A DNA stretch of 12,285 nt from Bacteroidaceae bacterium. Lineage in GTDB: Bacteria; Bacteroidota; Bacteroidia; Bacteroidales; Bacteroidaceae. This document shows, one piece after another, positions 1 to 7,000 of this stretch. A program made the translations under genes and the position numbers. The notes beneath the pieces were generated by a model, which saw nothing but the letters and a program-made list of their open reading frames with translations, had not been told where the DNA came from and made no database searches. The stretch covers positions 1 through 12,285 of the forward strand of contig JAGBPB010000037.1 in NCBI GenBank assembly GCA_017633615.1. The letters are read 5' to 3'. The first letter of the stretch is position 1, and every line of letters begins with the position of its first letter.

Positions 1-2
1 AG

Positions 3-116
3 AAAAAGTATTCAGATCTTCTACCTAAGTTTGAAGAAGCAATCCGGAATTCATTCCTCTCTCAGGAACTCAAGACCTCTTATATAGACTTACTACAAAG
101 AAGGTTGAACCGATAA
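3..116 (+). CDS. C-terminal end of an unidentified protein (partial at the window edge)
   Basis: An open frame enters from the left edge and runs 37 codons to a TAA at 114-116. The residues read as a charged, helical C-terminus with alternating acidic, basic and leucine positions, including LLPKFEEAIRNSF and a final LLQRRLNR. The other two forward frames also reach a stop here, but their products look less protein-like (one closes after 8 codons). I do not recognise the family. No promoter or start is visible because the gene begins outside the window. Roughly 280 bases without a recognised gene follow before the next start, so this gene is probably not co-transcribed with the acetyltransferase downstream. 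Confidence 0.6.
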   Translation, partial: KKYSDLLPKFEEAIRNSFLSQELKTSYIDLLQRRLNR

Positions 117-236
117 TCCAGAGCTCCGCACTTTTCCGTCCCGTAACCATCGCCTTTCACGAAAGCCGATAATTACGGGGCGGCTCATAAATGGCCGATA
201 CTCACTCAGGAACCCAACTGCACACAAATAGAAAAA

Positions 237-254
237 GCTGATATCGCTATCAGC
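237..254 (-). terminator. Possible factor-independent terminator, stronger on the reverse strand
   Basis: GCTGATA (237-243) and TATCAGC (248-254) form a perfect 7-bp stem with a 4-base loop. The forward strand has AAAAA just before the stem, so a reverse-strand transcript would show the stem followed by five U. On the forward strand it is followed only by CTTTCC, a poor U tract. It could still help end the partial gene that stops at 116, but the better polarity is for leftward transcription. Nothing else in 117-365 is recognisable; a reverse-strand open frame covers it but resembles no family I know. Confidence 0.35.
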
Positions 255-365
255 CTTTCCAGTCCTTTTCCAATAATTGAAATTTAGATGAACTGGTTTC
301 ACAACCAATCTTCTCTCTCCTTGTTTGCAGTGGCAAAGAAAAACCATAATCATTAATTTTTTAGG

Positions 366-373
366 TACTTTTG
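366..373 (+). promoter_or_regulatory. Bacteroidota -7 promoter box for the GNAT gene
   Basis: TACTTTTG matches the Bacteroidota -7 consensus TAnnTTTG. It lies 22 bases before the ATG at 396, giving a predicted leader of roughly 18 bases. No good -33 TTTG sits at the usual 19-21 base spacing, so the call rests on the -7 box and its position. Confidence 0.55.
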
Positions 374-395
374 CGCCAATTAATTCAAGCATCTA

Positions 396-869
396 ATGAA
401 TTACCAGATAAGGCCAATAAGGAAAGAAGAAATACCAATACTTGGAGATTTCCTCTATGAAGCAATCTTCATCCCCGAAGGTGTTGCCGCACCTCCCAGG
501 AGTATTCTCGATGATGAGAGCCTGCAGGTCTATATCCGTGACTTTGGCCAGATGCCCGATGACCGTTGCCTGGTAGCAGAGGTAGGGGATAAGATAGTAG
601 GTGCTATCTGGAGCCGCATCATGAACGACTACGGCCATATAGCCGATGATATCCCTTCAATTGCAATCTCCCTGTATAAGGAATACCGGAACCTGGGTAT
701 AGGCACAGATATGTTCCGCCAGATGCTGGAACTCCTCAAAGCCGATGGGTATAAGAGCGTCTCCCTCTCCGTTCAGAAGGCAAACTATGCCATGCGTATG
801 TACCAGAAAGCCGGCTTCCATATAATATCCGATGATGCCGAAGAGGCCTTGATGCAATGCATTCTTTGA
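396..869 (+). CDS. GNAT family N-acetyltransferase
   Basis: This 157-residue protein has the layout of a single-domain Gcn5-related N-acetyltransferase, which moves an acetyl group from acetyl-CoA to an amine. Motif A is visible: a strand around residues 88-92 (SIAIS) followed by the pyrophosphate-binding loop R98-N-L-G101-I-G103-T. Motif B follows at about residues 122-142, with SLSVQ, then N130 and the YQKAGF signature at 136-141 that usually packs against CoA. The region around PEGVAAPPRSIL (residues 27-38) would form the substrate-side helix/loop seen in many Bacteroidota GNATs. The length is normal for the family and the start is the first ATG after a promoter box. The substrate cannot be inferred: both small molecules and protein N-termini are possible. 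The gene is followed by 159 bases with a separate promoter, so it is likely monocistronic. Confidence 0.9.
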   Translation: MNYQIRPIRKEEIPILGDFLYEAIFIPEGVAAPPRSILDDESLQVYIRDFGQMPDDRCLVAEVGDKIVGAIWSRIMNDYGHIADDIPSIAISLYKEYRNLGIGTDMFRQMLELLKADGYKSVSLSVQKANYAMRMYQKAGFHIISDDAEEALMQCIL

Positions 870-967
870 GGCCGATGCCCTCACGGCCCGCATCCCGCCA
901 TCCGGTGCGCAGAACCTGTGTATATGGCCAGGGTAGCAGAAAACTGCAAATGACTTGTTGGATAATC

Positions 968-1000
968 TTTGGTGTCTTTGTGGTAATATACCTATATTTG
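968..1000 (+). promoter_or_regulatory. Bacteroidota promoter (-33 TTTG and -7 TATATTTG)
   Basis: TTTG at 968-971 and TATATTTG at 993-1000 are separated by 21 bases, close to the Bacteroidota arrangement TTTG-N19-21-TAnnTTTG. This is the best complete promoter match in the window. The predicted start near 1005 gives a leader of about 24 bases before the ATG at 1029. It lies inside a spurious 60-codon open frame (857-1039), which argues against that frame being a gene. Confidence 0.65.
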
Positions 1001-1028
1001 GCTTCGTTAAACCAACAATTGCTTCAAT

Positions 1029-1403
1029 ATGGGTTATAAAGAAGAAGCAATAGAATGCGTCAAGGATTGTGTCCTCCCGTTACACAAGCAAATCTACGCC
1101 AAGTATAACGGCGATTTTGACAAGATATATTCCGAAGGATACAACAGCCGTTCCTATCAGGGCAGGGTCATCACACCAGGCCTGGAATATGAACTCAGTT
1201 ATCTGGAATGCTCGTGTCCCAAGGTAAAATGTGGACTCCGCACCAATCCCGAGCAATGCGAGTGCTCCCGTCAGAGTATTCTCTACATTCTCTCCCAACT
1301 CGAACCAAACAGCCAGTTCCAAGTCCGGATTGTGAACACCATACTCCGAGGTGGTGACCGCTGCACCTTTAGGATAACAAGGCATGCCGGTGTAAACAAG
1401 TGA
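1029..1403 (+). CDS. Cysteine-rich protein of unknown function
   Basis: This is a small soluble protein of 124 residues with no signal peptide or membrane segment. It has eight cysteines: C10 and C14 near the N-terminus, a cluster C61-x-C63-x4-C68, then C77-x-C79, and C112. The C-terminal motif GGDRCTFRIT (residues 108-117) resembles the closing strand of V4R-like and ATC-hydrolase-like domains, where a Cys/Gly pair precedes an F-x-I strand; that likeness is by eye only. Paired CxC motifs suggest metal binding or redox chemistry, but no function is assigned. I believe similar cysteine-containing small proteins occur widely in Bacteroidota, but cannot name the family. The ATG at 1029 follows a good promoter at about 24 bases. 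The stop codon (1401-1403) lies in the loop of the gene's own terminator hairpin. Confidence 0.8.
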   Translation: MGYKEEAIECVKDCVLPLHKQIYAKYNGDFDKIYSEGYNSRSYQGRVITPGLEYELSYLECSCPKVKCGLRTNPEQCECSRQSILYILSQLEPNSQFQVRIVNTILRGGDRCTFRITRHAGVNK

Positions 1404-1421
1404 GTGTTTACACCGGTTTTT
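1387..1421 (+). terminator. Strong intrinsic terminator overlapping the upstream stop codon
   Basis: CCGGTGTAAAC (1387-1397) pairs perfectly with GTTTACACCGG (1406-1416), and A1398/T1405 extends the stem to 12 bp with a 6-base loop. Five T follow (1417-1421). The TGA of the cysteine-rich gene occupies 1401-1403, inside the loop, so the last codons of the gene form the left arm. The -7 box of the next gene starts only two bases after the T tract. Hairpin and T run are read directly from the sequence. Confidence 0.9.
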
Positions 1422-1423
1422 CG

Positions 1424-1431
1424 TACCTTTG
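1424..1431 (+). promoter_or_regulatory. Bacteroidota -7 promoter box for the 225-aa gene
   Basis: TACCTTTG fits TAnnTTTG exactly and lies 26 bases before the ATG at 1458, giving a predicted leader of about 22 bases. The place where a -33 element would sit (about 1401-1405) is inside the upstream terminator hairpin and has no TTTG, so terminator and promoter are physically merged. Confidence 0.6.
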
Positions 1432-1457
1432 TATAGTAACACTAACACCATGAAACA

Positions 1458-2135
1458 ATGCCCAAATTCCATCCCACACCCATAATTCAGGACTGCTGGT
1501 CCAGTATAGGTAACATCACCTTCTACCACCGCAACGGGCAGTGCTTCTACAAGCGCAAAATAAAGCCTGTATTTCCTGGCACACCCGCCCAGCTTGACCA
1601 GGCACAAGTTCATCACCGTGCCATCCTTGCCTGGCAGCAGTTGCCGCATGTTGTCCAGCTCCAGTGGCGTGAGTTGGCCAAATCCGTCCCGTCTCACCGC
1701 CCGCCATATGATGACAATCATCACATCAGCGGCTACAATCTCTTTGTCAGTGCCTATCACGGCTTTGCCCAGCTGGGCCGTGAACACGTCCCGGTACCAC
1801 AGCCATATCCGCTGTTCCCAATCTCGCATCTCCAACTACTGCAGATAGATTCAGCAAGCTCATCAGGTTCCGTATCCCTGCGCTACCGTCTCACTCTCCA
1901 GAATATAGACAATCCCGCCCGCTGGCACGTTTCAGCCAAGATACAGCTTACCGCCACGGGCGTAGGCTGTGACCCGGGCAAGATGCGCACATATATGGGT
2001 ATCCATAACACTGAAAATGAGATAGTCTTCAATGTCCCGCATCCGGATACTGAAGACTTTCAAGTCCATCTTCGCTACCGCCTGATAGATGGGGTAACCG
2101 GCTACCGGAATCGCTCGGCTTTGCCGCTTGGCTAG
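1458..2135 (+). CDS. Uncharacterised 225-aa protein with a Trp/Gln-rich N-terminal half
   Basis: I cannot assign a function. The N-terminal ~110 residues contain GNITFYHRNGQCFYKRK (about 18-34), then P-x-x-P-x-T-P-A-Q-L, a stretch with two W-Q-x-L and W-R-x-L elements, and a closing SGYNLFVSAYHGF. This order (glycine/aromatic strand, TPAQ, W-x-x-L helix, S-x-YN-x-F) recalls DUF6266-like and phage-associated Bacteroidota proteins of similar size; the likeness is by eye and tentative. The C-terminal half (about 130-225) alternates polar and hydrophobic residues as in a beta sandwich. There is no signal peptide. An overlapping ATG AAA at 1450, eight bases upstream in another frame, opens only 11 codons (ending 1485), so the ATG at 1458 is used. 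The gene lies between its own promoter and that of elaA, so it is probably monocistronic. Confidence 0.75.
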   Translation: MPKFHPTPIIQDCWSSIGNITFYHRNGQCFYKRKIKPVFPGTPAQLDQAQVHHRAILAWQQLPHVVQLQWRELAKSVPSHRPPYDDNHHISGYNLFVSAYHGFAQLGREHVPVPQPYPLFPISHLQLLQIDSASSSGSVSLRYRLTLQNIDNPARWHVSAKIQLTATGVGCDPGKMRTYMGIHNTENEIVFNVPHPDTEDFQVHLRYRLIDGVTGYRNRSALPLG

Positions 2136-2170
2136 TCCAAGAAATGGTACAGAAAGACAAAATGAAATTA

Positions 2171-2201
2171 TTTCAATTCTCCCTGTAAATCACTACTTTT
2201 G
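2171..2201 (+). promoter_or_regulatory. Promoter for elaA, very close to the start codon
   Basis: TACTTTTG (2194-2201) matches TAnnTTTG. TTTC at 2171-2174, one mismatch from the -33 TTTG, lies 19 bases upstream, the consensus spacing. The left element falls in a near-palindrome, TGAAAT-T-ATTTCA (2163-2175), which could bind a regulator. Only eight bases separate the -7 box from the ATG at 2210, so the mRNA would be almost leaderless. Confidence 0.6.
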
Positions 2202-2209
2202 CCCCCTGT

Positions 2210-2668
2210 ATGGACAACAATGAGCTAACCTTGCATATCAAACCCTTCCAGACCCTGACCACCACAGAGCTATACCGCCTCCTTCAGGTGCGCAGCGCGG
2301 TGTTCGTGGTAGAGCAGAACTGCGTATATCAGGATCTTGACAATGATGACTTTACCGCCATGCATCTCTGGCTTACCATCCATGACCGCATAGTGGCCCT
2401 TGCCCGGGTCTGCCCGGCCGAAACCCACATGCCGCAGGTCTCCATCGGCCGTGTCATCACCACTGAGCGTGGCCGTGGCTATGGCCGCCGGATAATGCTT
2501 CATGCCATTAGGGCAGCCGTCAGTCATTTCGGGGCCCAACAGATTGACATCGAGGCACAGGAGTATGCCCGCGGCTTCTATGAAAAGGTGGGGTTCCGCC
2601 AGTCCTCAGAGCCCTTCATGCTCGATGGCATCCCGCACGTTAAAATGACCAGGAGCGGAACAGTCTGA
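2210..2668 (+). CDS. elaA: ElaA-type GNAT N-acetyltransferase
   Basis: This 152-residue protein matches the E. coli ElaA pattern over its whole length. The N-terminal block around residues 21-47 (LYRLLQVRSAVFVVEQNC, then YQDLDNDD) is the ElaA hallmark. Motif A is IGRVITTERGRGYGRR, with the acetyl-CoA loop R87-G-R-G-Y-G92. The C-terminal part has AQEYARGFYEKVGF and the ElaA-specific DGIPHVKM close to the end. The family is a GNAT whose physiological substrate is poorly defined. The ATG at 2210 is the only start compatible with the family length. The gene has its own promoter. Its 3' end overlaps by 29 bases the 3' end of a Nudix remnant on the opposite strand, so the two were once a convergent pair. 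Confidence 0.93.
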   Translation: MDNNELTLHIKPFQTLTTTELYRLLQVRSAVFVVEQNCVYQDLDNDDFTAMHLWLTIHDRIVALARVCPAETHMPQVSIGRVITTERGRGYGRRIMLHAIRAAVSHFGAQQIDIEAQEYARGFYEKVGFRQSSEPFMLDGIPHVKMTRSGTV

Positions 2669-2800
2669 TTCCGTCTCTCAGTATCTCCCCATGGTCAAAA
2701 GCCAGCTCCGGCAGCGCATCCGTCCGGAACCACTCGGCACGCGCAGCATCATCGCCACCTGTTACTTCAGCAGCTGCATCCACCACAGCCAGATAGGTGT
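2640..2800 (-). pseudogene. C-terminal remnant of a Nudix hydrolase
   Basis: On the reverse strand, reading from about 2800 to a TAA at 2642-2640, the protein contains YLAVVDAAAE, then GGDDAARAEWF and ALPELAFDHGEIL. The order (strand, G-D-D-A-A-x-A-x-W-F, L-P-x-L-A-F-D-H) is the typical C-terminal half of ADP-ribose-pyrophosphatase-like Nudix (MutT) hydrolases of COG1051 type. About 53 codons remain. The N-terminal part with the Nudix box GX5EX7REUXEEXGU is absent: upstream in the same frame the sequence stops looking Nudix-like and instead is the antisense of the kinase gene. No start or promoter remains, so this is a dead fragment. Family calling is by motif recognition. Confidence 0.72.
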
Positions 2801-3467
2801 ACCAACACCACGTCCGTACAGGATGGTGACCGACGGTGAGAGGGTAGGTGCCGAGTATGAACTTGTGGAGAACAAACGCTCGTTTGCCCGTATCATATCG
2901 CAGGAACCCGACAAGATGGAGGAGGTGAGCCTGACGTTTGCCCGTGTGGCACGTGAACTGCACTCCATAAAAGCCGATACAGCCAAGCTGCCTTCAATGA
3001 AAAAGAGGATGCAGGAGTTCTACCTCAAGGAAGGTGTTGTTCCCGGGTTCCTCCGTGACAGGGTGCTGCCCATTCTGGATTCCATTCCTGATACTCCCAT
3101 TTGCCTTCATGGTGACATGCAGATAGGCAACATCATTACCGACGGACGCCGGAATCTCTGGATTGACATAGGTCAGTGCGCTTATGGCGTGCCTGAATGG
3201 GATATCAGTCTCTGCTGGCGCGTATCCCAGATTGCCGATCCCAAAATGACCGACAACCTGTTCCATCTTACACCCGAGCAGATGAAGCAGCACTGGAATA
3301 TATTCGCACCAGCCTATTACGGACTTGCTCCGCAGGAGATGGGCTCAATAATAAAACGTATCCTTCCGTACGCCGCAATAAAATCGGCCTACATGTACTA
3401 CCTGACATTCCACAAGCCCATACCTGATGATATGGGTCACCGTTTGTTGGACTCGATGCTTGGTTAA
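2691..3467 (+). CDS. N-terminally truncated APH-like phosphotransferase, probably a pseudogene
   Basis: The open frame has 258 codons, but only codons from about 36 (nt 2796) onward look like a protein of this family; the first 35 are the antisense of the Nudix remnant. From GVPTPRPYRMV (36-46) the sequence follows the aminoglycoside phosphotransferase/choline-kinase fold (closest by eye to the TIGR02172 type): a linker, the ELH-containing helix, the catalytic loop H140-G-D142-M-Q-I-G-N147, and the metal-binding D159-I-G161 in place of DFG, then a normal helical C-terminus. The whole N-lobe, about 50-60 residues with the glycine-rich loop and ATP-anchoring lysine, is missing, so kinase activity is unlikely. 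The ATG at 2691 lies 22 bases after elaA, so read-through transcription is possible. An internal ATG at 2820 would not restore the N-lobe. The TAA shares its bases with the stop of the lipoprotein gene on the other strand. Confidence 0.75.
   Translation: MVKSQLRQRIRPEPLGTRSIIATCYFSSCIHHSQIGVPTPRPYRMVTDGERVGAEYELVENKRSFARIISQEPDKMEEVSLTFARVARELHSIKADTAKLPSMKKRMQEFYLKEGVVPGFLRDRVLPILDSIPDTPICLHGDMQIGNIITDGRRNLWIDIGQCAYGVPEWDISLCWRVSQIADPKMTDNLFHLTPEQMKQHWNIFAPAYYGLAPQEMGSIIKRILPYAAIKSAYMYYLTFHKPIPDDMGHRLLDSMLG
2786..2806. other. Deletion junction between nudix and kinase remnants
   Basis: To the left, Nudix residues are recognisable on the reverse strand up to YLAVVD (about 2778-2795). To the right, kinase residues are recognisable on the forward strand from GVPTP (2796-2810). 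The change of family occurs within about 20 bases. The two genes would originally have been divergent, with their 5' ends and promoter region between them; that whole segment is missing. No insertion-sequence end or target duplication is visible here. Confidence 0.6.
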
Positions 3468-4039
3468 TCGGCAGGCTTTTCTGCCGGATTATTAATGATG
3501 TCGGTTATCTGCTGTGCGTCCTGATCGGAATAACCCATCGCTGAGTATATAATGTTCATCCATTCCGCAAAGACCTGAAGCTGCTCAGCCGTAGGACGGT
3601 TGAATGCAAGCGCCAGGTCTCCTTCGCGGATGGAGAGATTGACATTTATCTGCCCCTTCTCATATCTGGCATTGCGGAAATGGCCAGATATCTGGGGATT
3701 GTTCATGATAGAGATGTTACCGTCTCTATCCATGGAATAATCACATTCTCCCGCCAGATAAACACCATAGTCCAAACCTATCAGCTCATCACCATACAGA
3801 TAGAACACAGCGCTGTTGCAGGTCTTTTCAAACACACTCAGTACCACCACAACATGGTCATACGGTGCCAAGGCAGGTTCGCTGCTCTGCATATCCTGCC
3901 TCTCGCCAGTCAATGGTGTTTGCGCAACCCACTGTCCAAGTATTGAATAGGTGGGGTCATCAACAAGCTTCTCTTTCTCTGAGCAACCGGCCAGTACAAG
4001 TCCTGTAATAACTGTCAATAATATGAATATCCTTTTCAT
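3464..4039 (-). CDS. Small lipoprotein, lipocalin-like, cotranscribed with the giant surface protein
   Basis: The 191-residue product begins with a lipoprotein signal: MKR, a hydrophobic core, and the lipobox L16-A-G-C19. The residues after the Cys (SEKEK) are charged, which is compatible with the Bacteroidota lipoprotein export signal for surface display, though it is not an exact match. The mature part opens with ILGQWVAQTPLTGE (about 33-46), a G-x-W strand typical of lipocalin-like Bacteroidota lipoproteins, followed by alternating beta strands up to LALAFNRPT and a helical, acidic C-terminus ending in PAEKPAD. No catalytic motif is seen. The start codon is 12 bases after the stop of the giant gene, with AAGG in the gap, so translational coupling is likely. 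The stop overlaps the kinase remnant's stop in the palindrome TTAA (3464-3467). Confidence 0.85.
   Translation of the reverse strand: MKRIFILLTVITGLVLAGCSEKEKLVDDPTYSILGQWVAQTPLTGERQDMQSSEPALAPYDHVVVVLSVFEKTCNSAVFYLYGDELIGLDYGVYLAGECDYSMDRDGNISIMNNPQISGHFRNARYEKGQINVNLSIREGDLALAFNRPTAEQLQVFAEWMNIIYSAMGYSDQDAQQITDIINNPAEKPAD
3469..3486. other. Short inverted repeat at a convergent gene end
   Basis: CGGCAG (3469-3474) and CTGCCG (3481-3486) form a 6-bp GC-rich stem with a 6-base loop, two bases past the forward stop and inside the last codons of the lipoprotein gene. Neither strand has a proper T run after the stem, so a terminator role for the convergent pair is only possible. Confidence 0.3.
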
Positions 4040-4051
4040 TTTCTTGCCCTT

Positions 4052-7000
4052 TTATCTGTTCAAATAAATATTGCCATCCCTGATGATTATGCCGTTTGCA
4101 TCAGCGTCAGTCTCACGTCCGCCCAGGTCATATACCCGGCCGTTACTGTCCGTAACAACGGCATCGAATGTCTCAATCTCTCCATCCTCATTCTTAAGTC
4201 CGATGGAGATACGCTGAGGTGATGCGAACCTTGCACTCGGCAGCAGATAGATGCGGAATGCAGGAACATATGCGTCCTTTGCATCATCTGTGTTGCTGCT
4301 TACAGGATGCCAGTCGCCGTCCGGCTGAAGTATGTAAGCACCCATCTGGGCAGCATCGGCATTGCTGATAGAGGTGAGTGTACCACGCACGGAGTAGCCG
4401 TAGGTATCATCCTGCTTTCCAAAAACAGTATTGCTGGCTGGTAGTGTTGCTTTGGTTGTGCCCAAGTCTGCCGGCGGAGTGCTGCTGCGACGCGGATTGT
4501 TGTTCACCTTGATAAGATAGGGCCTCATGGCTTCCATCCTGGATCCTGCCGGAATCTCGCTGAATACAAGCTGTGAGTTGAAGTAATCAATCAACGCATA
4601 GGCGCGTACATTGTCCGGAACCTCCAGATCATATGGCAGACATACGGTATAAGGAGTGTTGCGGACAGGCAGTATGCGGCTGTTCAGAACCTTGTCGGCC
4701 TCAAAGGCGTAAGGAACACAATAATCAAGGCCATCCTGCATCAGATATGTCTCAGCATGCAGCCCGGTGCCGTCATAAACCACAATGTTTGTACCCTTGG
4801 CCTCACCGTACTGCTGCGGCAGATATACAAGAGTCCGCAACGTGTCTATGCCCAACCGGGCCAGACCGGCAGCCTTTATCCTGTCCACCAGGAGAGTGCT
4901 GTCACACATAAGCATATCAACGTATCGCAGACCTGCCGCTCTGCTGAACAGGCTGTCCTCGATGCTCTCCAGTGTTACAGGCAGAACCACCTTCTCCAAA
5001 CGGGTGAGTTTCTGCATGTCGTCGGCCCGGAGACTGCTTACAATTGTATAACCCAGTGCCGAAAGGTCTTTAATGCCGGTATGGTTGTCAAACCAGCCAT
5101 CTACATTATCCACTGAAAAGAGGTCATCCATAGTGGCGGCAGCATGTGCTGCGAACGCTGCAAATGAGTCGTCATCGTCAAAACCTCCCTTGGATACGTT
5201 GTTGGTGCGCTGCCATGATGAGCCTGTATAGTTGTCATCGTACAAGTAATCCTCATAAAGGCTGGGACGTACGTAGAACGCATCGAACGTGGGGTTGTAG
5301 TTATTGCAAAGCCAACGCTTAATGGGCCATTCGTCACTTATCTCGACCTTTTGTGTGGCCAGTATGTACATACGTGTAAGCATGGCGTTGTCATCCAGTG
5401 CGCTCCATACAAAATTCTTCATCTCATCGCCTATGACCAGAGTCTCCAGTCCCTCACACTCCTGCAGGGCGCGTTCATTGACACCGGTACAGGTGCGCGG
5501 CAAAATCAGAGTCTTGAGGTTGTAGGCTCTCAGGAGGGCGTGCTGTGGAAGGATGTTGTCATAAACCTTATACAGCTGGATCTCCTCGGCCGCCATAAAG
5601 CTTTGAGCGTTACGTCTGTAACCTCTTACGGCAACATTGCTCTCCACGATATCAGCGTCATAGAGGTCCAGATACTCCAGATGTCCGCTGTAATTGCGGG
5701 TATGGGCCCACGGACACCATCCGGCCAGATAACGCAGAACGTCCAGATCGGCTCCCGATACAGGTCCTGTAACCTTGAGCCGGTATATCTTGCTGTAGTC
5801 ACCCTTAAGGCTGTTTACAAACAAGTTACCGAATGCTGCAGACTCTTTTGTTGTTATGGTAAGACCCAGTTTGTCTGCCAGAGTGTTGGGCTCAGTCAGA
5901 TGGACCGTCAATATCTCAGTAGATGAGTAACTGCGGCTGTCGGTGTTGATATGGTCGGCATACTGCGGCCACTGCTCACGGTAACGTTTGGCCAGACTCT
6001 TTGGTACAAGTATCCTGAAGTCCTTGGGCAGGGACTCAAAAGCATCGGCCGCCAGTACAGGTACGCTGTCACAGCTTATGCTGATGCTGTCAAGGCTGGT
6101 GCAACCTGTAAATGCCGTATTGGCAATTCTCTCAATGCCGGCGGGCAGTGTTACGGTCTTAAGTCCTCTCATGCCGCTGAATGCTCCATCCAGTCTCTTT
6201 ACGTTACTGAACATATGGAGGTCATCGAGATTGGTGATGGCGGTATTGCCGTTGAATATGCCCTCCACATTATCCAGCATCAGATATTCTGACGGGAAGA
6301 AATGGCCTGCATCGGCAAGAGCCCACATGATCCGGTCATCGGACATGGGACTGAGAACGCTCATGGCCTGTGTGGTAAGAGCGGGATCTCCCATATAATC
6401 ACCAAGTTGTGAGGGCAGGGTATAGACCTGCTGTATGGGTGCCTCCCACGGGTCGCTGCTCTCGCTCTGGGCATAATTCTCTGTCAGGAACACCAGTTCC
6501 TCTATACCGTTCAGGTCCTGAAGTATATCGCTGTCATACGCGGTTGTCTTGCTTCCGATGCAAACACGCTTAAGTCCATAAGCCTCCTCAAAGATGTTCT
6601 CTCCTATGGATTTTACGGACTTGGGCAGTATCACCTCCTCAATCACTGCGCAGTTCTCAAACAGGTAATCGGGTATGATGTCATCACTGTCAATGTGTTC
6701 GTCCAGCCAGTTCCCGTTATAACTGTGTTCTGTATCCTTCTTTATGGAGGCATTCCAGAGATTGAGATAGCGCAAAGTGCCGTCGGTGGGGTCGCTGTTG
6801 TATGCATCGGCTCCGGCCAGATGGCGGATGACAGCCAGATCCTCACCGTTCAGCGGGCCTGTTACGGTAAGTGAATCAAATTTGGCGTACGGGCCGGAAA
6901 TGTAGTGAACCTTGCTGCCCTCGGTTGTCAGGGTAAGGCCCAGCTTGCCGGCCAACTGGCCTACGGCTGTCACGGTGACCTCCTTGTTTACCTTATAGAG

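Noticed and set aside
93..392. A 99-codon reverse-strand frame between the partial gene and the GNAT gene.
   Set aside because: It has no recognisable family, overlaps the end of the partial forward gene and the GNAT promoter, and a terminator-like hairpin with a reverse-strand T run lies inside it.
857..1039. A 60-codon forward frame ending in a membrane-like segment.
   Set aside because: It overlaps the end of the GNAT gene and the start of the cysteine-rich gene, contains a good promoter in its body, and its first half is Arg/Pro-rich low-quality sequence.
1450..1485. ATG AAA opening an 11-codon frame just before and overlapping the 225-aa gene, considered as a leader peptide.
   Set aside because: It has no attenuator-like structure or residue bias tied to a regulatory role; chance occurrence is the simpler explanation.
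1080..1835. A 251-codon open frame on the reverse strand.
   Set aside because: It runs antisense across the cysteine-rich gene, its terminator, the next promoter and half of the 225-aa gene, and its product has no recognisable domain. The forward genes have better starts, promoters and protein-like sequence.
2691..3467. Reading the kinase-like frame as an aminoglycoside resistance gene.
   Set aside because: The N-lobe is missing, and the HGD-x4-N/DIG pattern is shared by many APH-fold kinases with other substrates; nothing indicates resistance.
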